From: Candidatus Nanoarchaeia archaeon
Lineage (GTDB): Archaea; Nanobdellota; Nanobdellia; Woesearchaeales; JACPBV01
DNA: 64,000 bases
Assembly (NCBI GenBank): GCA_028279655.1
Contig: JANQNH010000018.1
Coordinates: forward strand, 186,001-250,000
Reading direction: 5' to 3'
Under the pieces are notes generated by a model. The model was not told where the DNA came from. It ran no database searches and worked only from the letters and a program-made list of their open reading frames with translations. A program made the position numbers and the translations under genes. This document shows positions 27,005-34,935 of this stretch, piece after piece (positions within the stretch are counted from its first letter, which is position 1; every line of letters begins with the position of its first letter).

Positions 27005-27529
27005 GTGTGGTTCTTTATCCTCCAATGCTTCTATTTCATGTTGCCTGCATATCTTGCAAATATGGCTCCGGTTATCGTCAAGGATTGGTTTAAATGGCTG
27101 GCGGTCCCTACTGACTTTGGAAAGAACATATTTGGGGACAACAAGACCTATAGGGGATTGATATTTGGAATCTTGTTCGGAATCCTTGTTGCGTTTATAC
27201 AGTTCCTGCTCTACAATATCAGTTTTTTCAGGGAACTTAGCTTTGTCGATTACTCCAACTGGCTTCTGCTTGGATTCCTTTTTGGTTTTGGAGCTTTGTC
27301 TGGGGATATGATTGAGAGTTTCATCAAAAGAAGGCTTAAGATAGGGCCAGGGCAGAGGTTTGTCCCATGGGACCAGCTGGATTTTGTTATCGGCTCTTTG
27401 GTACTTGTTGGTATTGTTGTTAATATCACCTGGAGAAGGATATTTTTTATTGCCATAATAAGCGTAATAGGGCATATCTTGGTAAATCATGCTGCTTATT
27501 ATCTTAAGATACGAAACGAAAAATGGTAG
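27005..27529 (+). CDS. carS: CDP-archaeol synthase
   Basis: 174-aa polytopic protein with the DUF46/CarS signature: 'LPAYLANMAPVIVK', 'DNKTYRGLIFGILFG', 'GALSGDMIESFIKRRLKIGPGQRFVPWDQLDFVIGSL'. It activates unsaturated archaetidic acid with CTP to CDP-archaeol, the precursor of all archaeal phospholipids. It overlaps the next gene by 7 nt. With the two genes that follow it forms a polar-lipid operon and is one of the clearest archaeal markers in the window. Confidence 0.9.
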   Translation: MWFFILQCFYFMLPAYLANMAPVIVKDWFKWLAVPTDFGKNIFGDNKTYRGLIFGILFGILVAFIQFLLYNISFFRELSFVDYSNWLLLGFLFGFGALSGDMIESFIKRRLKIGPGQRFVPWDQLDFVIGSLVLVGIVVNITWRRIFFIAIISVIGHILVNHAAYYLKIRNEKW

Positions 27530-28167
27530 TTGGTCTTTTCTTGATTGTTCTGATTGTTTTTTTACTTATTTTTGTATTGTTGTTTGGGTTCTATAGAATT
27601 GTTTTTTTGAGGGATCCTGAAAGGGAGGTCCCTTCTGGGAATAATATAGTTTCCCCTGCAGATGGAAAGGTAATAAAGGTCATTAAGCTCTGGAACCTGG
27701 ATAGTGTTAAGATTGAGAAAGGGCTTGCAGGAAGGATCAGTTCGTTTGTTCCTGAAAATTGCAAGGAGGGTTATCTTATCAATATAATGATGGATATTTT
27801 TAATGTACATGTTCAGAGGGCACCTATAGATGGAAGAGTGAGAAGGGTGAAGCATTCTGGTGGCAATTTTAGGAATGCAGTCTATGGGGATAGGTTTAAG
27901 AATGGATTGGAGAACGAGAAGAATGAGATCCTGATAGAGAATGATAAGATTGGAAAGTTTAAGGTGATCCAGATAGCTGGTTTTTTGGCCAGAAGGATAG
28001 AATGTTCTGTAAAGGAGAAACAGAAGATTAATAAAGGTGAAAGGATAGGGAGGATATTGATGGGCAGCCAGGTTAGCCTTATATTGCCAGGGGGTGTCAG
28101 GTTATCAGTCAATGAAGGAGATAAGGTCCGGGCTGGGGAGACAATACTTGGTAATGTAGCTGGGTAA
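27523..28167 (+). CDS. asd: Phosphatidylserine-decarboxylase family protein (archaetidylserine decarboxylase)
   Basis: 214 aa. An N-terminal membrane helix is followed by the family core: 'FLRDPEREVP', 'VSPADGKV', 'MDIFNVHVQRAPIDG' and the processing site 'GRILMGSQVSLILP', where self-cleavage at Gly-Ser would create the pyruvoyl cofactor. The length matches the short (~210 aa) PSD form used by archaea. It would convert archaetidylserine to archaetidylethanolamine, and the product of the next gene probably supplies the substrate. Confidence 0.88.
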   Translation: MVVGLFLIVLIVFLLIFVLLFGFYRIVFLRDPEREVPSGNNIVSPADGKVIKVIKLWNLDSVKIEKGLAGRISSFVPENCKEGYLINIMMDIFNVHVQRAPIDGRVRRVKHSGGNFRNAVYGDRFKNGLENEKNEILIENDKIGKFKVIQIAGFLARRIECSVKEKQKINKGERIGRILMGSQVSLILPGGVRLSVNEGDKVRAGETILGNVAG

Positions 28168-28195
28168 CTTTTGGTATGACAAAACTATCTTTAAG

Positions 28196-29254
28196 ATGAA
28201 GAAGATTACAAAAATTATGTTTAAGGGGAGGGGAGGAGGTCTTACCCTCACTTTGCTGAGGATCCTGCTCGCTTTTATAGTCTTCCTGCTCATATACTCC
28301 TCGGACAACGATCTGGCGCTTTATCTGTTTGTGCTTACTGCTTTTGTATCTTTTTTAGATGGATTTCTTGCTAAGAGAAATAATTCAAAGAGTCAGTTGC
28401 GATCTATGCTGGACCCTTTTGCTGATAAACTCCTTATAAATCTTGTCGCTGTTACCTTGTTCTTTAAGGGTTTTTTACCTTTCTGGGTAATGGCAGTGTA
28501 CCTTTCCAAGGATTTGATGGTTGTTTTTGGGGCTATCTGGATCCTTAGCCAGAATACCAAAACTATCTTTCGAATGAACGTTATCGATAAGATCAGTGTT
28601 TTTATACAGACCTTCACATTACTTACTGTCCTTATGGGTTATCTGGATCCAGTACTTTTATGGGTATCTGTTGGGTTTGTTGTACTGTCTTTTATAGTTA
28701 CCTTGTTCAGATCAGGTGTGAGGGTAGTTAGGTATAAGACAGACATCGAGGAGATACGTTTCAGTAAATTAATCAGATTGCCAGATTTCTTTACATTTAT
28801 GAATATATTTATGGGTCTTACTGCCATATTGCTAGTGGTTAATGAAGAACATTTTTTTGCAGTCATCTCTCTTTTGATAGCTGTTGTTTTTGACTATCTT
28901 GATGGGAAGGTAGCTAGGTGGACAAACAGGGAAGGGGAGTTTGGAAAGCAGCTGGATAGCCTGGCAGACACTATAAGTTTTGGGGTTGCCCCTGCTATCT
29001 TTGGATTTAGCATGGTGCAGACCAACCTTGCACTCATCACCTTTGCCTTGTTCCTTTTTGCAGGGGTGCTTAGGCTTGCCAGGTATAACATAATGGAATT
29101 TACAGGAGATTTTGCAGGCATGCCCATAACCGTCAATGGTGTTATAATACCCCTGATATTCTTAGCAAAGGTACCTGTTGTTGCATATCCTTATATCTAT
29201 CTTTTCTTGGCAATATTGATGGTCAGTCCTTTAAAGTTTAAGAAGTTGTTTTAG
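28196..29254 (+). CDS. Fused double CDP-alcohol phosphatidyltransferase (archaetidylserine synthase-like C-half)
   Basis: 352 aa, twice the usual ~180-200. The C-terminal half has an intact CDP-alcohol transferase motif: Asp233, Asp236-Gly237, Ala240-Arg241, Gly250, Asp254, Asp258 ('FDYLDGKVARWTNREGEFG'). Its class resembles PssA/archaetidylserine synthases. The N-terminal half has a second motif around 52-77 ('SFLDGFLAKR...MLDPFADK') in which the first Asp is Ser and the Gly is Arg, so it resembles PgsA-type enzymes but may have weak or no activity. It is the last gene of the carS-asd operon. Confidence 0.85.
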   Translation: MKKITKIMFKGRGGGLTLTLLRILLAFIVFLLIYSSDNDLALYLFVLTAFVSFLDGFLAKRNNSKSQLRSMLDPFADKLLINLVAVTLFFKGFLPFWVMAVYLSKDLMVVFGAIWILSQNTKTIFRMNVIDKISVFIQTFTLLTVLMGYLDPVLLWVSVGFVVLSFIVTLFRSGVRVVRYKTDIEEIRFSKLIRLPDFFTFMNIFMGLTAILLVVNEEHFFAVISLLIAVVFDYLDGKVARWTNREGEFGKQLDSLADTISFGVAPAIFGFSMVQTNLALITFALFLFAGVLRLARYNIMEFTGDFAGMPITVNGVIIPLIFLAKVPVVAYPYIYLFLAILMVSPLKFKKLF

Positions 29255-29333
29255 GAGATAGAATATGTAGTTGATAAGGTGTGTCTTTTTCTAATAAGCG
29301 AGAATAGAGGTTGCTCACATGTCCTTTACTAAT

Positions 29334-29795
29334 CTAGAAGAACAAGAAGAATGATACTGCTGTAATTATTAATCCTATATTCTTTAGCAGGTTTATTATC
29401 GATTTCTTTTTGCTCTTCTCTGCCAATAATGAACCTGTAGGCAAACCATAAATGAAAACTAAGGATGATTCTATAATAAATAGATCAGGTATTTTGGATG
29501 ATAAGTAGATGGCCACTCCTAAGATCATGTATATATATGGGGACGTATTGATCCTTTTCTCTGTTCTTAATATAGGGATCAGGATCGCTAGCAATATAAT
29601 TACTGTCAGGATATTACTCAATCTGAGATATATCAATAAGAATAGGAATAACAATAGCAGTATTAACTTCTGCAGCATCAGAAAATACTTCTTTCCCTGC
29701 TTCATCTCTTCTTTTGCTATTATTGCAAGTAGGAGTCCTAAGAATAATCCCAAGTAGGCCAATATCGCTGCAAGAGAATATGTTAATAGATTCAT
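29334..29795 (-). CDS. Polytopic membrane protein, unknown
   Basis: 153 aa from ATG 29795. The ORF-track N-terminus is the rpiB region in another frame, so the shorter start is used; the ATG overlaps the rpiB stop (ATGA). Four to six hydrophobic helices are visible ('LAAILAYLGLFLGLLLAIIA', 'LLLLFLFLLIYL', 'VIILLAILIPIL', 'IGLIITAVSFFLFF'). I see no recognised family. It is co-transcribed with rpiB. Confidence 0.65.
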   Translation of the reverse strand: MNLLTYSLAAILAYLGLFLGLLLAIIAKEEMKQGKKYFLMLQKLILLLLFLFLLIYLRLSNILTVIILLAILIPILRTEKRINTSPYIYMILGVAIYLSSKIPDLFIIESSLVFIYGLPTGSLLAEKSKKKSIINLLKNIGLIITAVSFFLFF

Positions 29796-30226
29796 AGAGC
29801 ATCCATTTCTTTTACTCTTCTTTTGTGCCTTTCTTCCTTTGATCTTTGGGTAGTTAAGAATCTTTTGATGATCTTCCTGTAATTCTTTGCTGAACCTGTT
29901 CTGGCTCCCAAACATAGGATGTTTGCATTATTATGCTCCCTGGAAAGTTCTGCTGTCTCTTCATCATAGCATAATGCAGCCCTGATGCCTTTTATCTTGT
30001 TGGCTGTTATGCACATCCCTATCCCAGATCCACATACCAATATGCCTGTTGATTTGGTCTTTGCTACCTTTTCTGCCACCTCTTTTGCTATCAAAGGATA
30101 ATCCACTGACTCTTCGGAGTGTGCCCCTATATCTTCTGTGCTTATCTTCTTCTCTTCCAGGTATTTTTTTATATCTTCTTTAAGCCTAAAACCAGCATGG
30201 TCCGAACCTATTATTATCTTATTCAT
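29792..30226 (-). CDS. rpiB: Ribose-5-phosphate isomerase B
   Basis: 144 aa with the RpiB/LacAB signature: 'IIIGSDHAGFRLKEDIKKYL', 'VDYPLIAKEVAEKV', 'GILVCGSGIGMCITANKIKGIRAALCYD', 'HNNANILCLGAR'. The catalytic Cys is in VCGSG. It interconverts ribose-5-P and ribulose-5-P for nucleotide supply. It overlaps its upstream neighbour's end by 8 nt. Confidence 0.93.
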   Translation of the reverse strand: MNKIIIGSDHAGFRLKEDIKKYLEEKKISTEDIGAHSEESVDYPLIAKEVAEKVAKTKSTGILVCGSGIGMCITANKIKGIRAALCYDEETAELSREHNNANILCLGARTGSAKNYRKIIKRFLTTQRSKEERHKRRVKEMDAL

Positions 30227-30974
30227 TTTCTATCCTCACTACGAAGTCTTCTGCATACTCATTATCTTCTGCGAATACGCTTATCTGGCATAGGTATTGA
30301 CCATTAGGTATCCTGCTTTCTAATCTTAAGAGAAGAACGTTCGTCTTGAACTCTCCGGTTTCGATTGCCTCAAGCTTTCTTTTGAAAGGCTTTTCCATAA
30401 TCCTATCATCACAGGCCATAAATACATCTATGCCTTCTATTGGGTTGCAGTCTGGATCCCTGCTCAGTTCGTTGATATTTGGACAGTACATCTCTGGCAG
30501 ATTGCTGATCAGGCAGGGAGATTTTTCACTGTTCTCCTGACAGTCCATCCCTGTAAAGATACCTGTGCTGCAGTCAGGGTCATTATCTTTAGCGTTACTC
30601 TCAGTATCGCAAGTGCCTGTCTGATCTTTAATATCTATGGTACATATCCCATCCGCTTTTCCGCATAGTCCTTCTGTATTGATGAACTGTCTGTTGATCC
30701 AGTTATCCTTGGAGGGGTTTAGTACACTCAACTTGATCACCTCTACTGTTTCCTGCTCTGTGATTATTGGATTACGTGATAGCTGGATATTATTGGAGGT
30801 GGTTGGTGAAGGCGGCTCAGGTTCTTCTGAGATCTGCTCATCAAACCTCGAGAACATCTTACCAAGCATACCTTTTATGAAAACAAGACCAAGGCTTAGG
30901 AAGGTTATGGCTATTATCAGGGTAACTATCGCCCCTATAGAAAGCTCCATCGAACCCCTTTTTTTATTTCTCAT
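30219..30974 (-). CDS. Pilin-like membrane-anchored Cys-rich protein
   Basis: 251 aa. The N-terminus 'KKRGSMELSIGAIVTLIIAITFLSLG' looks like a class III (type IV pilin) signal, with a basic leader before a long hydrophobic helix. The ectodomain has a P/E/S-rich linker and ~12 cysteines ('GLCGKADGICTIDI', 'CDTESNAKDNDPDC') that probably pair as disulfides. It is expected to be anchored in the membrane with the ectodomain outside. It overlaps rpiB by 8 nt. Confidence 0.7.
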   Translation of the reverse strand: MRNKKRGSMELSIGAIVTLIIAITFLSLGLVFIKGMLGKMFSRFDEQISEEPEPPSPTTSNNIQLSRNPIITEQETVEVIKLSVLNPSKDNWINRQFINTEGLCGKADGICTIDIKDQTGTCDTESNAKDNDPDCSTGIFTGMDCQENSEKSPCLISNLPEMYCPNINELSRDPDCNPIEGIDVFMACDDRIMEKPFKRKLEAIETGEFKTNVLLLRLESRIPNGQYLCQISVFAEDNEYAEDFVVRIENE

Positions 30975-31012
30975 ATCCTGATTGTGGTGCTTGGAGTTTT
31001 TAAACTTTGCCT

Positions 31013-31909
31013 TTATGTTGCGGCAATTAGGTATAATCCTCCGAGCATTAACACTACTGATATTATTTTTATGCTTATTGTCTTTATGTCTGTCTCTTCT
31101 TTTAGGATCTTTGGAATAGACTTGGATATTACTATCGCCATTACCAATATAAATACTGACTCAAAGCCCTCTAGAACACTTACTAGCGATACCGGTCCTT
31201 TCTGCAATGCTAGATATGAGAAGAACATGCCTGTTATTCCTATGATCTCTGAGAGGTAGACCAGTGCAGTTTTTTTTAGGTTCATGTCTTTTATTATCTT
31301 CTTTGTGTACTGGCGCGATCTTGGGATAAATGCCAGGATGAATATGATTGTTATGATGTACCCTAATTCCCTATAAATCATCACTGTTGTTATGTTGATC
31401 GTTGAGAGATATTTCAGGAGTACTTTATGTACAGAAAAGAAGAACGAAGATACTAATACGCACAGTGCTCCTGTGCTGAGCTTAATCTTCTCTTCTATCT
31501 TTCTGAATGAGATCAATATAGATCCTATAAAGATCAGTATAAATGCCATATACTGGTTTATTGTCAGTATCTCGTTTAGGAATATTGTTGAGAGGATTAA
31601 TACTATCAGTGGGGAGACTCCGTATAGGATAATCACTCTTGAGACTTCTTCTTTGTGGATGGCTTCGATGTAGAAATAGCCTCCAAAGAATATTAATACC
31701 CCTGTTAGCAGCAGGATGGCTGTTTCTTTAAGGCTTAGCAGGATAAGAGGTTCGAAGAATAATAGGATTGATACATAGAAAACGGTGGGAGTTATAAATA
31801 TGAGATAGCCCAGGCTGCTTTCAAAATACTCTACTCTAACATACTTATGAATTATGGACATTATTGCCCATAATAATGCTGCGATTAAAACAAGAAGTAT
31901 CCAGTTCAT
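31013..31909 (-). CDS. EamA/DMT-family transporter
   Basis: 298 aa with ten predicted membrane helices in two homologous halves, typical of EamA (DUF6) drug/metabolite transporters. Helix 1 is 'WILLVLIAALLWAIMSIIHKYV', and the second half restarts 'STGALCVLVSSFFFSVHKVLLKYL'. Substrate unknown. Its ATG overlaps the stop of the short Dph2-like gene (AATGA). Confidence 0.85.
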   Translation of the reverse strand: MNWILLVLIAALLWAIMSIIHKYVRVEYFESSLGYLIFITPTVFYVSILLFFEPLILLSLKETAILLLTGVLIFFGGYFYIEAIHKEEVSRVIILYGVSPLIVLILSTIFLNEILTINQYMAFILIFIGSILISFRKIEEKIKLSTGALCVLVSSFFFSVHKVLLKYLSTINITTVMIYRELGYIITIIFILAFIPRSRQYTKKIIKDMNLKKTALVYLSEIIGITGMFFSYLALQKGPVSLVSVLEGFESVFILVMAIVISKSIPKILKEETDIKTISIKIISVVLMLGGLYLIAAT

Positions 31910-32148
31910 TTTTCAAATCTAGAATGTCCCCATTGTATGAGCAGGTCGATATCTTCTAAGGGGGGCGTGTCACATGCACCGAAGCATGAGCCCATCCAGA
32001 TAAGTACTTTAGCTTTTGTCTGTTCTTCTATACTGTCTGCTATCTCTTTTGCTCTTGGCTTTAGTCCTTCAGGTAGCTGGATGCATACTGACTTTGCTTT
32101 TTGTTGCCTTATCGTTCTTATTGCTTTTTCTAGCTCCAGGTTGTACAT
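31906..32148 (-). CDS. Single-domain Dph2-like protein (N-terminal domain only)
   Basis: 80 aa. 'CIQLPEGLKPRAKEIADSIEE...VLIWMGSCFGACDTPPLEDIDLLIQWGHSR' matches the first domain of archaeal Dph2, including the first cluster-binding cysteine region (Cys55/Cys59, GACD) and 'GHSR'. Full Dph2 is ~330 aa with three such domains, and the other two are absent. The stop overlaps the next ATG, so the short form seems fixed rather than a sequencing frameshift. Its role in diphthamide synthesis is therefore doubtful. A TTTTTATATAG box lies ~27 nt upstream. Confidence 0.75.
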   Translation of the reverse strand: MYNLELEKAIRTIRQQKAKSVCIQLPEGLKPRAKEIADSIEEQTKAKVLIWMGSCFGACDTPPLEDIDLLIQWGHSRFEK

Positions 32149-32174
32149 GCTTGTTGAGAATAAGAGTTTACTAT

Positions 32175-32247
32175 ATAAAAACTACGTTTTTAGAAATTAT
32201 TTCATAATTTCTAAACCAACAAAAATCTGTGATTTTTGTAGTTTTAT
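32175..32247. repeat. Twin-hairpin element, copy 3
   Basis: Outer pairing ATAAAAACTAC/GTAGTTTTAT (one bulged A) encloses TTTAGAAATTAT-ttc-ATAATTTCTAAA (12-bp perfect stem, 32189-32215) and CAAAAATC-tgt-GATTTTTG (32220-32238). It makes a Y shape. It overlaps the TATA box of the Dph2-like gene. Confidence 0.55.
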
Positions 32248-32312
32248 AATGTCAGGAATTTTACATGCTTGAGATACAAAAAGGTTTGTTTATTCAATCT
32301 GTTTTAATCATT

Positions 32313-32582
32313 TTATTGACTAGAAGGGGCACCTTCATATGATGGAATTGTCTGGATAATATCCCCGATATGTAGATTTGGTTCATTTGGAGTTTGTTCT
32401 GGTTGTTTTTCTAAGGTTTCTGCTTCTAATCTGCTTGGAGGTAGTTCTGTTTGTTCTTGCGGTAATAAACTATGGTGGCCTATTGTTAATGCAGCCATTA
32501 ATGCTCCGTACGCTGCTACGTATTTGAGAGCACCCATCAGATTTCCCATACATTCCTCATGATTAGCATTATCACTTCTCAT
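32313..32582 (-). CDS. Small single-pass membrane protein, unknown
   Basis: 89 aa with one moderately hydrophobic segment ('YVAAYGALMAALTIGHHSLL') and an acidic, proline-rich tail. A TTTATATATG box lies ~30 nt upstream of the ATG. Not recognised. Confidence 0.5.
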   Translation of the reverse strand: MRSDNANHEECMGNLMGALKYVAAYGALMAALTIGHHSLLPQEQTELPPSRLEAETLEKQPEQTPNEPNLHIGDIIQTIPSYEGAPSSQ

Positions 32583-32619
32583 TTTATTATCTCTTAAAAG
32601 GACACATATATAAATCTAA

Positions 32620-32763
32620 TCAAAAATCCAGAAATAATTCATCCATCTCATATGAGCTCAGCTTTTTCTTGTTGAGTATAGCCATCTTTGGCTTTTTTCC
32701 ATGGGCTCCTCTAATCTCATCAAATTCAAAATCTTCCCTTTTTGAGCTTTCAAAATCTTCCAT
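32620..32763 (-). CDS. 47-aa microprotein
   Basis: Too short for the ORF track. The sequence begins 'MEDFESSKREDFEFDEIRGAHGKKPK' and ends 'SSYEMDELFLDF'. Its ATG comes one base after the stop of the 40-aa gene, with GGAGA in that gene's end as a ribosome site. It is highly charged and has no known family. The bicistronic layout supports a real gene, but conservation was not tested. Confidence 0.45.
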   Translation of the reverse strand: MEDFESSKREDFEFDEIRGAHGKKPKMAILNKKKLSSYEMDELFLDF

Positions 32764-32764
32764 T

Positions 32765-32887
32765 TTACTCTCCGATAAAGCCTAGTTTTTCGTATTCTCT
32801 TAGTTTCCTTACTTCCCTGTCTACTTCTTTTCTTTTCTCTTCGTTGATCTTTTCCTTTTCTGTTTCCAGTTTTTCTAAAAGGCTCAT
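32765..32887 (-). CDS. 40-aa charged helical microprotein
   Basis: 'MSLLEKLETEKEKINEEKRK...LREYEKLGFIGE' is predicted to be one long charged helix. A strong promoter (GATTTATATATACCC near 32955-32968) and an AGAGGG ribosome site precede the ATG. It is coupled to the 47-aa gene. It could be a small toxin-antitoxin or regulator pair, but there is no motif to prove this. Confidence 0.45.
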   Translation of the reverse strand: MSLLEKLETEKEKINEEKRKEVDREVRKLREYEKLGFIGE

Positions 32888-32998
32888 TTTTTTCCCTCTG
32901 AGATAATCCTCATAAACTATTGGATAAGTTATACAAAATAGTGAGAAATAGGGTATATATAAATCTTTCGTTTTTGTTGTTATTTTTAAGTAGTGAAA

Positions 32999-33316
32999 TT
33001 AATTCAGGAGGATTCTGGTATACTTTTTGCAGTCGAGACAGTATATAACAAGCCAGTTATTGTTGGTTCTTACCCTGCAGTTAATTGAAGGGATCAATAC
33101 CCTGTAACAGTGTTTGCAGAGCTGCCTCTTGATGGTCTTTGGAAGCTTAATCTTGTGTTTCATGTATAAGAACCTTATCTTCTTAGAGTATGTCAGGGAA
33201 AGCTTCTTATCTCCTTTCTTGTAGGCTAGCTTTGACTTCTTCAATAGATCTGGGATTAGTGCTTTTGCATCCTGTTTGGCCTTTATCTTCTTGGCTATTT
33301 TCCTTCTCATTATCAT
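32999..33316 (-). CDS. rnp4: RNase P protein subunit Rpr2/Rpp21 (component 4)
   Basis: 105 aa. A basic helical N-terminus is followed by a zinc ribbon 'CKHCYRVLIPSINCRVR...VIYCLDCKKYTR' (CxxC...CxxC), the hallmark of archaeal Rnp4. It binds RNase P RNA with Rpp29 and aids tRNA 5' maturation. ATG codons at 33316 and 33310 are both possible starts. RNase P RNA was not found in the window. Confidence 0.88.
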   Translation of the reverse strand: MIMRRKIAKKIKAKQDAKALIPDLLKKSKLAYKKGDKKLSLTYSKKIRFLYMKHKIKLPKTIKRQLCKHCYRVLIPSINCRVRTNNNWLVIYCLDCKKYTRILLN

Positions 33317-33387
33317 GTAATTTTTTTCTTTTTTTATTAAGTTTTCTATTTGATTTATATGTAATATTTTATTTACATTTTAGAAAA

Positions 33388-33430
33388 GTTTATATATTAA
33401 ATGTATAATTTATTATACATTATGTATAAT
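33388..33430 (+). promoter_or_regulatory. TATA box and three-half-site operator of the XRE gene
   Basis: GTTTATATATTA (33388-33399) is followed by ATGTATAAT (33401-33409), inverted ATTATACAT (33412-33420) and ATGTATAAT again (33422-33430). The last two form a perfect 9-1-9 palindrome overlapping the ATG. This suits autorepression by the encoded HTH protein. Confidence 0.6.
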
Positions 33431-33616
33431 AATATAAGAAGATACAGAAGAATGCTGAAATTAAGGCAGGGGGATCTTGCAGAAAGTCTTGGGGTGACTA
33501 GGCAGACCATCAATGCCATAGAGCAAGGGAAGCACGATCCTAGCTTAAAGCTGGCTTTTAAGATGGGAAGGGTGTTTAATTGTAGGGTTGAAGATCTGTT
33601 TGATTTTTCATTTTGA
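33422..33616 (+). CDS. XRE/Cro-family HTH regulator
   Basis: 64 aa from ATG 33422. The ORF-track start at 33401 lies almost on the TATA box. 'IRRYRRMLKLRQGDLAESLGVTRQTINAIEQGKHDPSLKLAFKMGRVFNCRVEDLFDF' is a textbook HTH_3/YozG-type domain with no other region. Such small archaeal regulators often repress themselves; the overlapping palindromes support this. Confidence 0.88.
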   Translation: MYNNIRRYRRMLKLRQGDLAESLGVTRQTINAIEQGKHDPSLKLAFKMGRVFNCRVEDLFDFSF

Positions 33617-33675
33617 GACTATATTCTTGATAACCTATACTTTTTTAAATCCCTTTTCATTACCTTTTCTGTAGA

Positions 33676-34935
33676 ATGCTTAAATTTCTTAAAAGACTCT
33701 TTGCTGAAGAGGAGCCTGAAGTAAAAGAAGAGGGAATCCTGGCTGAGGATCTGGAGAATTGGTTCAAGGTTAGGTCAGATGAGCTACTTGGCTTACTGGA
33801 TTCTAAGGTAACTGACATTAGGCATAGGCTTCAGGAAGAGATATCAAAGACAAAGGATAATCTTGCTATATTAAGCACTTCAAAGCTACATAACCCTAAG
33901 ATAAGTGTAAAAGAGAACCAGTTCATGGAGGGTAACAGGAAGGCTTATGTAATGGCTGTAAATGCTTTTCTAAGAGGCATGGACCTGAATGTTGAAGGCC
34001 ATTCTAATCTTTTGAGCTTCTGTGAAGATTTTAATGTTAGGTTAGAGAAGTTTGGGAAGTCAACTGTAAGGACTTACCATATCCTGCAGGAATTTTTTGC
34101 ACATGAGAGCAGGAATATTGCCATTAACATTAAGAATCTAGGGAGTATAGTTGGAGAGCTTAACAGCAGCATATCCAAAGCAAAGGTTGACAGAATTTCT
34201 GAGATTAAAGAGGGAATAAAGCTGTTGAACAGCAAAATAAACCAGAGCAAAGAGATAGAGAAACTATTGATAGAGAAGGAGGATGTTAAGTCCGGCATGA
34301 TCAAGAATCAAGATAGTATTAAAAGGGAAATCAGTAAACTGATTAAAAGCAAGGAGTATAAGGCTCTTGAAGAATTGAAGGATAAGAAGGAAGTACTCAT
34401 GAGCAGTATACGGGAACATAATGCCAAGATTGTGCATGCTTTTTCAGTCATGGAGAAACCATTAAAGAAACTTACAAGAGTAGTGATTGAGGAAATCGAT
34501 CTATTGAAAAGATACATGGAGAAGCCTGTTGAAACCCTGATAAGCGATGATGAGCTTAAGATTGTGGATTTGTTGAAAAAATTGGAGAAGAATATAAACA
34601 ACCTTACACTGGAGTTAAAGGATAAGAAAAGGGAGAAGGTTTTAGAGACAGTTAAAGGACTAACGGAGGAGTTCTTAAGAGAGTTTGTAAATAAGCATAA
34701 CGAACTTGACAAGCAGCTGAGGGATTTGGAGAATTCGATTAATGAAAGCGAGGCCCTGAAGAACGAGAACAGGCTGAATTATGAATTGAATAACGTAGGG
34801 GACAATCTGGAGAAGATTGGGAGAGAAATTGAAACAAACGAGGCTGAGCTGAGCAAGATTGATATTGATGCTATGAAAAAAGAGTTAAGTTCTAAGATAA
34901 ACGATCTTTTGAAGGTTGATGTTGTTATTTCTTGA
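33676..34935 (+). CDS. Long coiled-coil protein, unknown
   Basis: 419 aa, dominated by charged heptad-like sequence from about residue 150 to the end ('KEIEKLLIEKEDVKSGMIKNQ', 'LKDKKREKVLETV'). The N-terminal ~130 residues are helical and may be globular. No ATPase motifs are present, so it is not an SMC protein. The stop overlaps the convergent pgk end by 11 nt. A TTTTTAAATCC box precedes it. Confidence 0.65.
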   Translation: MLKFLKRLFAEEEPEVKEEGILAEDLENWFKVRSDELLGLLDSKVTDIRHRLQEEISKTKDNLAILSTSKLHNPKISVKENQFMEGNRKAYVMAVNAFLRGMDLNVEGHSNLLSFCEDFNVRLEKFGKSTVRTYHILQEFFAHESRNIAINIKNLGSIVGELNSSISKAKVDRISEIKEGIKLLNSKINQSKEIEKLLIEKEDVKSGMIKNQDSIKREISKLIKSKEYKALEELKDKKEVLMSSIREHNAKIVHAFSVMEKPLKKLTRVVIEEIDLLKRYMEKPVETLISDDELKIVDLLKKLEKNINNLTLELKDKKREKVLETVKGLTEEFLREFVNKHNELDKQLRDLENSINESEALKNENRLNYELNNVGDNLEKIGREIETNEAELSKIDIDAMKKELSSKINDLLKVDVVIS

